A stretch of DNA of 64,000 nucleotides. It comes from Thermogutta terrifontis. GTDB taxonomy: Bacteria; Planctomycetota; Planctomycetia; Pirellulales; Thermoguttaceae. Below, piece after piece: positions 9,266 through 17,771 of this stretch (its first letter is position 1; each line of letters opens with the position of its first letter). The stretch lies in NCBI RefSeq assembly GCF_002277955.1, contig NZ_CP018477.1, positions 1,612,001-1,676,000 of the forward strand, given 5' to 3'. The position numbers and the translations under genes were made by a program. The notes beneath the pieces were generated by a model that searched no databases, was not told the origin of the DNA, and saw only the letters and a program-made list of their open reading frames with translations.

Positions 9266-10015
9266 ATGATCTGTGTCCGAAAATTTCGCAAGCGAGCTCG
9301 TTCGGTTGGCCGCCGTCGCGGTTTGTTGCCGAACGTGCTTTCTCGAAAAGCCGTACTGAAAATGGACGCGCTTGCTGGACACCAAGATTGGCAAGGTCAG
9401 GGGCCGCCCCGACCGGAATGGTCCGATGAGGACCTCATTCGCGAGTACCAGATGACTGGTTCTCCGCAGGCGTTTGAGGAACTGGTCCGTCGGTACGAAC
9501 GCGAATTGTTCAATTATTTGTGCCAGTACCTGCGCGACCCGGAAATGGCCGAGGACGCTTTCCAGGCCACTTTTCTTCAGGTCCACCGCAAGTGTCATCA
9601 ATTTGACGCAGGACGACGGTTCCGCCCGTGGTTGTACGCAGTCGCCACCAACCAGGCCATTGATGCCCAGCGACGGAGCCGCCGTCATCGCTTGGTGAGT
9701 CTGGATCAGCGAACCTTCGGCCAGCTGACCGAGAATGAGACAGGCGCGTTGGTGGACATCGTGGAAGGGGCGGAGCTCGACCCCGAAGAACGACTTGAAC
9801 TCAGTGAGCGTAAAGAGGATGTGCAGCAGGCCCTGGAACACTTACCGCCCGCTCTGCGGGAGGTGATCCTTCTGGTGTACTATCAGGGGCTTAAATATCG
9901 GGAGGCTGCAGAAATTCTCAATATTCCGGTGGGGACTGTCAAAAGTCGCCTGCACTCCGCGATTCGCAAACTTGAACATCATTTAAAGCTGCCTCAGTCG
10001 CCAAGCCATGCCTGA
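9266..10015 (+). CDS. RNA polymerase sigma factor, ECF (sigma-70) family
   Basis: 249 residues. Region 2 (about 55-125) contains LIREYQMTGSPQAFEELVRR and the core helix EMAEDAFQATFLQVH. Region 4 (about 175-235) contains LPPALREVILLVYYQGL and a helix-turn-helix with YREAAEILNIPVGTVKSRLH. Regions 1 and 3 are absent, as in ECF factors. The start is uncertain: ATG 9266 has AGGAG nine bases upstream, while ATG 9362 lies just before the conserved part but lacks a site. The stop overlaps the start of the next gene by eight bases, typical of sigma/anti-sigma pairs made in fixed ratio. Confidence 0.93.
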   Translation: MICVRKFRKRARSVGRRRGLLPNVLSRKAVLKMDALAGHQDWQGQGPPRPEWSDEDLIREYQMTGSPQAFEELVRRYERELFNYLCQYLRDPEMAEDAFQATFLQVHRKCHQFDAGRRFRPWLYAVATNQAIDAQRRSRRHRLVSLDQRTFGQLTENETGALVDIVEGAELDPEERLELSERKEDVQQALEHLPPALREVILLVYYQGLKYREAAEILNIPVGTVKSRLHSAIRKLEHHLKLPQSPSHA

Positions 10016-10970
10016 CCATCTGGAAGCCCAGTTAATCGGCTACCTCCTCAATGCACTGGATGAAGAGGAGCGCGAGCAACTGGAAGCGGAGTTGGCTCAA
10101 CGGCCAGGATTACGGCGGCGCCTGCGACAGTTAAAGGAGTTTTTTGAGGTTCTCGACAAAACCCGGGAGGAGTGGATACCACCGGAGGGCCTGGTTACTC
10201 GGACCTGTGCCCTTGTGGCTCGGGATCGGGTGCGGTGCGGTCAGCCGAATGGGCGGAGCGGTCCGGTAGCGGCCCGTGCCGTAGCCGGAAACGCCTCGGG
10301 AGCCACTTACCGCTCAGGCAAGGTCGGTTTCCGGTGGGCACCTTTGGGCGACCACTGGGCTGGGGAACGGTCTTCGTGGTCGCTTCTCGATCTTCTCGCC
10401 AGTTGCGTCGTCATCTTTTTGCTGGCAACCCTCCTTCTGCCGGCTCTGGTGGAGACACGATTCCACCACCAGGTGGTTGCCTGCCAGGAGAACCTTCACC
10501 GGCTGTACACCGCGCTCGGTCATTACCACACACTTCACCCGGAAGTTCGTTTGGCCGCCTTGAATGGACAAGATGTCCCGTTTGTCGCCCTCGGTGCTCC
10601 TTCCCTGGTACATTTCGGTTACGAGCCGCAGGGTTGTCCGGGTTGGTCCGTAAAACAGGTGGGTCGGGAAATTCCGGGAGAAACCGAGCTGGCCAGCCTG
10701 GGAAGTCCCATGGGGTACGCCTGTGCTCCCTGGAGCTTGAGTCCTTCCTCCCCACAGATCGACGGAGAAATGGTGAGTCTTCCCAGCACGGTCATCTGCC
10801 GCGATGCACGCGTTGCCAGCGTGTGCGGGAGTCGATCCTGGAATCACATGGGCAGGGGTGAGAACTGGTTATTCGCCGACGGTCACGTCCAGTTCGTGCC
10901 CCAGCCAGCCGTGGTGGCCTGGGAGCGTCCGACTTTTCAGACCATGGTCGAGCAAGTCTCCATCAAGTGA
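10008..10970 (+). CDS. Anti-sigma factor fused to a DUF1559/pseudopilin-like domain
   Basis: 320 residues. Residues 1-55 are a small helical domain (YLLNALDEEEREQLEAELAQ) of the type found in anti-sigma factors, without the zinc motif HxxxCxxC. Residues 124-147 form the only membrane helix. From SWSLLDLLAS to LLLPAL this helix lines up position by position with the pseudopilin motif FTLIELLVV...LLLPAV. It is followed by ACQENLHRLYTALGHYH, like the DUF1559 QCQNNLKQLGLALHNYH, and ends with NWLFADGHVQFV (286-297), the H-x-DG-like end of DUF1559 proteins. I infer a membrane anti-sigma factor with a pseudopilin-derived sensor outside. It is coupled to the sigma gene and overlaps convergent fmt by eight bases. 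Confidence 0.8.
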   Translation: MPDHLEAQLIGYLLNALDEEEREQLEAELAQRPGLRRRLRQLKEFFEVLDKTREEWIPPEGLVTRTCALVARDRVRCGQPNGRSGPVAARAVAGNASGATYRSGKVGFRWAPLGDHWAGERSSWSLLDLLASCVVIFLLATLLLPALVETRFHHQVVACQENLHRLYTALGHYHTLHPEVRLAALNGQDVPFVALGAPSLVHFGYEPQGCPGWSVKQVGREIPGETELASLGSPMGYACAPWSLSPSSPQIDGEMVSLPSTVICRDARVASVCGSRSWNHMGRGENWLFADGHVQFVPQPAVVAWERPTFQTMVEQVSIK

Positions 10971-11997
10971 CTTCCGGACGTCTCGATTCCTCATCGTTTT
11001 GCTTCACAGCGTTCTCTGAAGTCGTTGCCCCATTGATTGTGGACGGCTCTTCCGGAGGACCGAAGCGGTCCCCAGGTCGAAGTCGGTAACCTCGCAGGAA
11101 CTCATCGGCGGACATCATTCGTTTTCCTGCTGGTTGGAGCTGCGTGATCACGACGCCCCCCTGACCGGCAGCCACCACGATTCCTGACTTATCGGCCTTC
11201 ACAACGGTTCCCGGTGGGGCGTCAGGCGGGATTTCACTGGTCGTCGAGACGGGGCCAAGAATGATTTGGAGTGGCGGCTTGCCCGGCCGATGCCAGTAGG
11301 TGAAGGTTTTCGGCCAGGGTTCCATCGCCCGTACCTGATTGCGAATGGCCTCCGCAGGCCGACTCCAATCCACCAGCCCATCGGATTTTTTCAGCCGGGG
11401 TGCCCGGGAAGCCAGACGAGGATCCTGGGGCAGGGCTTCGAGGAGTCCCGCTTCCAGGTTGTCCAGGGCGCGGCGAACAAACCACGCGCCCAGCTTGGCC
11501 AGCCGCTGTTCGAGTTGGGGAGCTGTTTCATCGGGAAGGATTTCGATCTCCCCTTGAGCAATGATCGGGCCAGCATCCACCTGGGGCGTCATGTGGATGA
11601 CGCTCACGCCGGTTGTCTTTTCGCCGTGATAGATGGCCCAGTTGATTGGCGCGGCGCCGCGATACTTGGGAAGCAAGGAAGCATGGAGGTTGATCCCCCC
11701 TAACCGTGCCGTGGCCAGTGTCTCGGGCGCTAGAATCTGCCCATAATCGCAGACGACAAGCAGGTCGGCGTCCTGACTGGCGAGAAATTCTCGGGAGGAC
11801 GGGGTGTTGATGTCCTCGGGGTCAAAAATCGGCGTGCCATGAGCGAGGGCAATTTCCCGCAGCGGGCTGGGAGGAACAGGCTTTCCCCGGCGAATAAGAG
11901 GGGCCGTTACCAGGCACACCACTGAATGATGAGTGCGGTAAAGCTCCTCAAATGTGGGAACGCCGAATGGACCTGTACCAATCATGATCAGCCGCAT
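10963..11997 (-). CDS. fmt: Methionyl-tRNA formyltransferase
   Basis: 344 residues, the usual length. It transfers the formyl group from 10-formyl-tetrahydrofolate to initiator Met-tRNA in the cytoplasm. The N-terminal Rossmann-type domain starts MRLIMIGTGPFGVPTFEEL. The catalytic region NLHASLLPKYRGAAPINWAI includes the Asn/His pair, and VIHMTPQVDAGPI supplies the Asp. The C-terminal OB-like domain covers about residues 205-315, and the tail past 315 is polar. No def gene is adjacent. The last eight bases overlap the end of the convergent anti-sigma gene. Confidence 0.95.
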   Translation of the reverse strand: MRLIMIGTGPFGVPTFEELYRTHHSVVCLVTAPLIRRGKPVPPSPLREIALAHGTPIFDPEDINTPSSREFLASQDADLLVVCDYGQILAPETLATARLGGINLHASLLPKYRGAAPINWAIYHGEKTTGVSVIHMTPQVDAGPIIAQGEIEILPDETAPQLEQRLAKLGAWFVRRALDNLEAGLLEALPQDPRLASRAPRLKKSDGLVDWSRPAEAIRNQVRAMEPWPKTFTYWHRPGKPPLQIILGPVSTTSEIPPDAPPGTVVKADKSGIVVAAGQGGVVITQLQPAGKRMMSADEFLRGYRLRPGDRFGPPEEPSTINGATTSENAVKQNDEESRRPEVT

Positions 11998-12581
11998 TAG
12001 ACCGCGCCATCCTCGTTTGCAGAGTTATCTGGCCAATGTGAGCAAGAAATCCTTATTCTTTCGCGGGATACCGCAAGGTGTCCAGTCGCCAGCCTCAAGG
12101 GGGAGATGTTCGGCTGGTTCCCCGCGGCGGGGAGCAGTTCTGGTGCCCAGTGAATAGACGTGGTTTCCCCAATGTTGGAAGGCGGACTCCGCAAAGCATC
12201 TGTCGCCAAGCATCCTCCGGAAGTGCATCCATGCGATGTTGACTCCGGAGTTGATCGAGTTCTTCCATTTTTTTCGCCGTGCATTCCGGCAGAACGAGCT
12301 TCCCATGCAAACGGCATTTGAAGGTAAGTGAAGATATGAATCTTTTTTGGGCGTGGGGCCAATCAACGGTGAAATCAGCGGCGCTTGCTTGCTTTGCCTA
12401 TGTTGCCCAATTATTATCGAGTATGATCGCAGGTGATGGCCACTGGCTGCGAATAGGTTGGGGGGCTGGAACCAAAATGGGCTCCCCTGTTTCTAAACCG
12501 TTTGGGAGGCCGGGTCCTGATCGTTCACCGAAGTCGATTCAACTTGTTGGTGCGTTTGCACTGGTGATGGAGAAGAGTCTC
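11998..12581. other. Intergenic, no clear gene
   Basis: This 584-base gap lies between divergent fmt and the DUF1598 gene. A leftward frame at 12095-12310 (71 codons) reads plausibly for its first 45 residues, then loses protein-like character; it could be a gene remnant but has no ribosome-binding site. The rightward frame upstream of 12582 looks non-coding. Confidence 0.4.
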
Positions 12582-13970
12582 ATGTATCAGTCAGCTTTTC
12601 GTGCAGGCCTGGGGTTGAGCGTTGTCCTGCTCCTTTGGTGGGGTGGGCTCGTCGGGAGGAGTTTTGCCCAGCAGGATCAGAACGCCGGCATGGCAGGCGT
12701 GGTTGTCAGCCCTGACGGCGTCCTCCGCACACAGGTGGTTTCCGATCCCACCGGCCAGATCATGCGGGACAGGATTGCCGCCGCCCGAAGCACGCTCCCT
12801 GCCGACATCGCCAGGTTCAGCAAGCTGCGGAAAGTTTCGCTGCCACGGTTGGAGCGAGCAATCATCCGTCAGCAGGGAGTCGTGACGGAAGACATGAAAT
12901 ATCTGGCCGGGTTGCTGCGGATTCGCTATGTGTTCCTTTATCCGGAAAGTGGCGATATTGTGCTGGCCGGGCCGGCCGAAGGTTGGGTCGAGGATCCAAC
13001 TGGGCACGTGGTCGGACTGACGACGGGTCGGCCTGTGATCCAGCTTCAGGATTTGGTCACGGCCCTGCGGGCGTATCCGCCGGATGGTGAAGGCCCGGCC
13101 GTTATCGGTTGCTCCATCGATCCGACTCAGGAGGGACTTGCCCGAATGCAGGAGTTCCTGCGGAGCATGGGAAGTTTCTTTCCGCCGGGAAGAGAGCAGG
13201 AAGTCGCTGCGAAGATGCTGGCGGGAGTCAAGCAGAGTTTGGGAATGCATCAGATCACGATCACGGGAGTCCCGCCAGACACGCATTTTGCCCACGTGCT
13301 GGTGGAGGCGGACTATCGGATGAAATTGATCGGGATCGGCTTGGAACGCCCTCCCGTGCGGATGGTGAGTTTCGTGGATCGCGCCCTCTCCTCCTCCGTT
13401 TCCCCCAATCAGCTCTTCCGCTGGTACTTTGTGCCCGATTATCAGTGTTTGCGTGTTAGCGACGACGGATCGGCGCTGGAGTTGGTGGGCGAGGGGGTCA
13501 AGTTGGTGGGCGAAGACGAACTCGTAACGGCAAGTGGGGAACGCAAGACGGCGTCGGCAGCGAGCCTCGCCAGCAAGGCATTCACCACAAGTTTCACCAA
13601 GAACTATCCGCAATTGGCGGCTCGCGTGCCGGTGTATGCCGAATTGCGAAACCTCATCGACATGGCGGTTGTCGCGGCGTACATGCAAAAGCAGGACTAT
13701 TACGGACGGGCGCAGTGGAAAATGGAATTCTTCCGTGATGAGAAGAAGTTTCCCGTTCGCGTGTATCCTGCCCCGAAAATGGCCGAGTCGGCTGTGACCG
13801 CCGTCATTCGGCCCGGCCGGGTTAGCACGCCGGTGGGTGGCGGGGTTCAGATCGAACCGGAAGAAGCCCTCCAGTCCGAAAACCTGCTCCCCGATGAGAA
13901 AGGCGAGGTCCAGAAAACTAAGCAGAGCATTCGGATTGATGTGCCCGAGGATGCCTGGTGGTGGGATTGA
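12582..13970 (+). CDS. DUF1598-type secreted protein
   Basis: 462 residues. The signal peptide (residues 1-29, cleavage near RSFA/QQD) precedes a long soluble domain with IQLQDLVTALRAYPPDGEGP, ISCSIDP-like IGCSIDPTQEGLARMQEF and EADYRMKLIGIGLERPPV, which I recognise as the planctomycete DUF1598 family. The function is unknown; it is probably periplasmic. ATG 12582 is chosen because GGAG lies nine bases upstream and the signal peptide starts there; ATG 12567 is possible. The gene ends two bases before the stop of the convergent photolyase gene. Confidence 0.85.
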   Translation: MYQSAFRAGLGLSVVLLLWWGGLVGRSFAQQDQNAGMAGVVVSPDGVLRTQVVSDPTGQIMRDRIAAARSTLPADIARFSKLRKVSLPRLERAIIRQQGVVTEDMKYLAGLLRIRYVFLYPESGDIVLAGPAEGWVEDPTGHVVGLTTGRPVIQLQDLVTALRAYPPDGEGPAVIGCSIDPTQEGLARMQEFLRSMGSFFPPGREQEVAAKMLAGVKQSLGMHQITITGVPPDTHFAHVLVEADYRMKLIGIGLERPPVRMVSFVDRALSSSVSPNQLFRWYFVPDYQCLRVSDDGSALELVGEGVKLVGEDELVTASGERKTASAASLASKAFTTSFTKNYPQLAARVPVYAELRNLIDMAVVAAYMQKQDYYGRAQWKMEFFRDEKKFPVRVYPAPKMAESAVTAVIRPGRVSTPVGGGVQIEPEEALQSENLLPDEKGEVQKTKQSIRIDVPEDAWWWD

Positions 13971-13972
13971 TT

Positions 13973-15565
13973 TTAAAGACGATCGAATAAACCGGGACCC
14001 TCGGATGAGCTGCCAGGTGCGGTGCCGTATTTTTGGAGATAAGCCTTAACTCGGAGTTTCCGCATGGCACTGGCGGTACTCATGTAACGAACTGTGCCGA
14101 AGATGGGCCTTTCGGGACCCCACGGGCGATCGTAGCGGCCAAGGATCCAGCAGATACCGGTGTAGGAGTTGGGATCACAGCCGTCCAGGGCGTATCGGTC
14201 GTTCAACTCGATCATCGTTTCGAGTGCCGATTCTGGAGTGGGTGACCACTCCAGAATTTTTTTGCCCCAGAGCATTCTCAAATAGTTATGCATCCGCCCG
14301 TGCTCGCGAAGTTCGGTCTGGGCTGCGTTCCAGAGGATGTCGTCTGTGGCGGAGCAGGCCAATTGGGTCTCGGTGTAGATTTTTGGACGGGGGTCGCGGC
14401 GGTGAGCGGTGAGCGTCCGCCTCGCCCATTCCGGAAGCGAGTTCCACGATTTATAGTCCCGCTGGAAGACACAAAAATTGAAACCAATTTCTCGCCAGAC
14501 CAGAAGTTGGTCCAAAAATTCCGCGAAGCCGGAGGGGAGTCCCCACCAATTCGTCGGAATAGGCTTTTGGGCAGCCGGCAAAGGGCTGTTTGTTCTCTCT
14601 GGCCAACCTGACTCATTTGCCCTGCGGAAGATGTCGCGAACCAACTCGAAGGGAGAAATCATGCCAAAGTGAAGATACCCGGACAAACCGCTGGTCGCTT
14701 CGGCGTCGGGATGATTGCGCTGGCTGTCATAGTGTTCAATTTTGTGGGTCAGGAAATGCCTCCAGCGGGCATGCGCTGCCTTGGAACCACCCCGTTCCCT
14801 AACAGGCGGCACGGTGTGATCTACCCATGCAGGATCACAGCTCGGTGAATCTGTTGAGAGATCCGGCATCTCCTCCGGAGTAAACGGCGGCCACCAGTCA
14901 GCGCTCGCGACGTGGTGTGCTCGCTGCCATCGATCGCCGACAGGTCTTGGATCAGGGAGGTGCTGAAGCCAGTATGGAAGGAGTTCCTGAACGACGCGGC
15001 GGAAACCTCGCGCCGTGGGAAAGCATCTCGGATGAACCGCCAGGGGCAGGAGACCACAGGAATCCACCGCCTCCACCCGGCACTGGGCTTTGTTACCGAG
15101 TCGGTCGAGGAGTTCCCGGTATTCGTGGTAGGGAAAGTCATCCACGATGAGGGCGCCGCAATGCGACGCAGCCTGAAGAAGCCGCTCCAAAAAAACTTCC
15201 CAACGGTGGGGGCAGCCAGCCACAAAATCTCGACCCCATGCTGATAGGTCGCTCGAATGCTCGCGGACAGCATCCCACCAGAATTTAAAGTGTCGGGCCG
15301 TCAACCGCTGAAACGGAGCCGGTGTTTCTACAACCAGCAGATGAGATGCCTGGCACAGTTGGGCGATCTCGACCGCCCGATCCAGGGCAAAATTCCAGCT
15401 CAGACGATGCTGGACACCCATCCAGTAGATGATCGGTCGGGAGAGTGGAATCGGGGCATCCCGCAATAGGCGAATTCGTTCGCGGGGTACAGCAATGGCG
15501 TGGCCCGGCCGGGGAAATTCGTGGCTTTTCACGGCCTCTCTGGCACGCGGATGTTCCGTTTTCAT
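13973..15565 (-). CDS. phr: Deoxyribodipyrimidine photolyase, class II
   Basis: 530 residues. It splits cyclobutane pyrimidine dimers in DNA using light and FADH-. The N-terminal antenna domain includes YWMGVQHRLSWNFALDRAV. The C-terminal FAD domain has SGYLHFGMISPFELVRDIF, WWGLPSGFAEFLDQLLVWREIGFNFC, HGRMHNYLRMLWGKKILEW and SYTGICWILGRYDRPWGPERP, motifs typical of class II enzymes. The length is slightly above the common 450-480 because of N-terminal and C-terminal extensions. The gene is monocistronic as far as seen. Confidence 0.94.
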   Translation of the reverse strand: MKTEHPRAREAVKSHEFPRPGHAIAVPRERIRLLRDAPIPLSRPIIYWMGVQHRLSWNFALDRAVEIAQLCQASHLLVVETPAPFQRLTARHFKFWWDAVREHSSDLSAWGRDFVAGCPHRWEVFLERLLQAASHCGALIVDDFPYHEYRELLDRLGNKAQCRVEAVDSCGLLPLAVHPRCFPTARGFRRVVQELLPYWLQHLPDPRPVGDRWQRAHHVASADWWPPFTPEEMPDLSTDSPSCDPAWVDHTVPPVRERGGSKAAHARWRHFLTHKIEHYDSQRNHPDAEATSGLSGYLHFGMISPFELVRDIFRRANESGWPERTNSPLPAAQKPIPTNWWGLPSGFAEFLDQLLVWREIGFNFCVFQRDYKSWNSLPEWARRTLTAHRRDPRPKIYTETQLACSATDDILWNAAQTELREHGRMHNYLRMLWGKKILEWSPTPESALETMIELNDRYALDGCDPNSYTGICWILGRYDRPWGPERPIFGTVRYMSTASAMRKLRVKAYLQKYGTAPGSSSEGPGLFDRL

Positions 15566-15954
15566 GAATGCCTTTTCCTATTCGTTGGATAATTGGGAGA
15601 AATTGGATGGCTGGGGAAATTCTCGCACAGGCGCAAAGTTACGCGCTTATGATGTTGGCGTAAGGAGCTGGAGCCGAGAACCTGACACCAGGGTGCCAAG
15701 TGCCAAGGGTGTCAAGATGGCGAGACGGCTGATGTTGAACCTGGTCGCGAATTTCGGTACCCTTGCACCCCTTCGTGGGGCGAGGGTTTAGCCGCCGTTT
15801 CCATGGCATCCAGGCGACGGTGGTCTCGGTCCCCCAATTATAGGGCGGTAAGCGAGCGCCAACCTCAAGGTTGGGAAACTCGCCAGGCTATCCGATGGCT
15901 CTCCGAAATCGCGGCCAGGCTTAATGGCAGGCGAACACGCGTTGGAGAGGTCGT
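15566..15954. other. Intergenic, divergent promoter region
   Basis: This 389-base gap lies between the photolyase gene and an unknown gene. It contains a strong GC-rich hairpin at 15759-15787. No gene is supported. Confidence 0.45.
15759..15787 (+). other. GC-rich hairpin with TTCG loop
   Basis: ACCCTTGC pairs with GCGAGGGT (one G-T pair), then a CCC/GGG extension after one bulged A, closed around a TTCG loop; TTTA follows. It could be a weak terminator or a structured leader for the downstream gene at 15955, although it is 168 bases away. Confidence 0.45.
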
Positions 15955-16491
15955 ATGATCGACTTCGAAATACAGCGTTGTACCCGACACTGTGCGGTCA
16001 CCGGTCGGGAGTTCAAACCCGGCGAGATTTTTTACTCCGTGTTACTGCCCGATGGCAATTCCTGGAAACGCCTTGATTACTCCGCCGAGTCCTGGCACGG
16101 TCCGCCCGACGGTTGCATCGCCTGGTGGCGGACCCAGATGCCCGCGCCGGAGCAGAAACGGCGGTGGGCGCCCAGCGAAGTCATGATCCGATGCCTGGAA
16201 GAGCTGGCGGAGCGGCCCGATCAGGCGGACTTCCGGTATGTGCTGGCACTCCTCATGATCAGACGCCGGATCCTACGGCTGGAAGAAACGCGAAGAGAAA
16301 AAGGGATGGAAATTCTGCGGGTCTATTGCCCACTCACGGATGCCGCATACGAGATTCCGGCGGTGGTGCCGCCTGAGGAACGGTTGCAGGAGATAGAGGG
16401 GGAACTCCTCAACCTTTTGGAAGGCGATGAACAGGAATTGACTATTGACCCAGATTCAGCACATGCATCAAACCAGTGTCCGGCGAGGTAG
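15955..16491 (+). CDS. Conserved-type hypothetical protein
   Basis: 178 residues, not recognised. The N-terminal 35 residues hold Cys9, Cys13 and a GREFKPGEIFYSVLLPDG segment that resembles a small metal-binding or beta-hairpin unit. SWHGPPDGCIAWWRTQMP follows. The rest is helical and charged (about 55-160) and acidic at the end. There is no signal peptide or membrane helix, so it is probably cytoplasmic. GGAGAGG precedes the ATG. It lies 60 bases upstream of a lipoprotein-like gene in the same direction. Confidence 0.7.
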   Translation: MIDFEIQRCTRHCAVTGREFKPGEIFYSVLLPDGNSWKRLDYSAESWHGPPDGCIAWWRTQMPAPEQKRRWAPSEVMIRCLEELAERPDQADFRYVLALLMIRRRILRLEETRREKGMEILRVYCPLTDAAYEIPAVVPPEERLQEIEGELLNLLEGDEQELTIDPDSAHASNQCPAR

Positions 16492-16551
16492 GCGGACGGC
16501 AGTTCGGAAAAGGACAGAGACGTCGGTCAAGGAAGGTCAGGGACGACCTGT

Positions 16552-17553
16552 ATGCTGTACCAGCGCGGAAAATGTGCACAGAACGCCTGCGATGACTGTC
16601 GCTCAAGGCAACCGGTGTGGGGGCGGTTCATGTTACTTGGTTTGACTACTTTGATGCTGGGCTGTCGGGTCTTCCCGGCACCCCCGGAACCTTACACCGG
16701 GCCGCAATTGCCGCCCAATCCGAGCCTGGAGCAGATTGCGGCTTTCGTCAATGGGAACAGCTCCAAGATTCAAACGATCATCGCCGACCAGGGGTCGCTG
16801 TCCGCACCGGGGATGCCCACCCTTCGGACGGAAATCCTTTTCGAACGGCCGTGGCGTCTCAGGATGCGGGGGGAAACCAGTTTGAGCGGGCTGGAAATGG
16901 ACGTGGGAAGCAACGACGAGCTTTTCTGGTTTTGGGTGAAGCGAAATGAGCCGCCCGCTTTCTATTTCTGTCGATATGCCGATTATGACCAACCGGCAAG
17001 TATCGCCAGGCGTGTCGTGCCAATCGATCCACGCTGGCTGGTGGAGGCGTTGGGGGTCACGGAGATCGATCTGAATGTGCCCACCCAAGGCCCTGTCGCT
17101 TTGGCGGGGCAGCGGTGGGAAATTCGACAACAGCGGCAGAGCGTGGATGGTCCCATGACAAAGGTGGTCGTCGTGGATGGTCAGTACGGCTTCGTCCTGG
17201 CCCAGTACCTCTACGACGCCCAGGGGCGGCTTCTGGTGAGCGCCCTCAGCTACGATCACCGCAGGGAACCTGTCAGCGGCCTTGTGTTGCCGCGGTCCGT
17301 GGAAGTGAGTGTGCCCGCCTCGGGAATGGCTTTCCGACTGTACCTCGGTAACGCCCGCATTAATCAACCCATTCCCAGCCCTTCTGTGGCCTGGAATATG
17401 CCGGTTTACCAGGGCTACCCACTCGTCAATTTGGCTGATCCGCGGAATTTTGCGGGCATGGTCACCGTTGCGGGGGCTGCTTCCGGCTGCCCGGTGCCCG
17501 CGGGCACAATCTCCTCGTCCCCAGGACTAACCTGGATTCCCGTGACGCAGTAA
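16552..17553 (+). CDS. Lipoprotein with LolA-like or similar beta-sheet fold
   Basis: 333 residues. A lipobox LMLGC near residues 34-38, after the hydrophobic stretch MLLGLTTL, points to lipid anchoring. The mature part starts with a Pro-rich linker, then IQTIIADQGSLSAPGMPTLRTEILFERPWRLRMRG and beta-strand-rich sequence, reminiscent of LolA/LppX-type or DUF4292-type lipoproteins. That resemblance is weak. The start could be ATG 16552 (AAGG region upstream, positively charged leader) or ATG 16630, which leaves a very short leader. It follows the unknown gene at 15955, possibly in one transcript. Confidence 0.72.
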   Translation: MLYQRGKCAQNACDDCRSRQPVWGRFMLLGLTTLMLGCRVFPAPPEPYTGPQLPPNPSLEQIAAFVNGNSSKIQTIIADQGSLSAPGMPTLRTEILFERPWRLRMRGETSLSGLEMDVGSNDELFWFWVKRNEPPAFYFCRYADYDQPASIARRVVPIDPRWLVEALGVTEIDLNVPTQGPVALAGQRWEIRQQRQSVDGPMTKVVVVDGQYGFVLAQYLYDAQGRLLVSALSYDHRREPVSGLVLPRSVEVSVPASGMAFRLYLGNARINQPIPSPSVAWNMPVYQGYPLVNLADPRNFAGMVTVAGAASGCPVPAGTISSSPGLTWIPVTQ

Positions 17554-17699
17554 CATAGTGTTTTCCGCGCGAACCTCATGCGGCTGAGACGGTCTGCGCC
17601 TCCAGTGTAAGTCCACGGGGGAAATCGGGCGGCAATTGCGGAAAAGCGGTAGACATCAGATGATTCCAAAATGTGGCCCTGAAAGGACCGGTAAGCTGC

Positions 17700-17760
17700 C
17701 AGCGATAAAAAAACGATAAAAAAACGTATTGGGTGCCAGCGATGAAAAATTGAGTGCCAG
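17700..17760. repeat. Short direct repeats before folD
   Basis: CGATAAAAAAA occurs twice in a row (about 17702-17724) and GTGCCAG twice (about 17733-17760) just upstream of folD. They may mark the promoter or leader; no known motif is recognised. Confidence 0.4.
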
Positions 17761-17771
17761 GGAGCAAACGA

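Noticed and set aside
12095-12310. Leftward 71-codon frame between fmt and the DUF1598 gene
   Set aside because: Only the first part looks protein-like; there is no ribosome-binding site. A remnant is possible, but a gene is not supported.
13970-13973. Terminator between the DUF1598 and photolyase genes
   Set aside because: The stops are only two bases apart, so there is no room for a hairpin between them.
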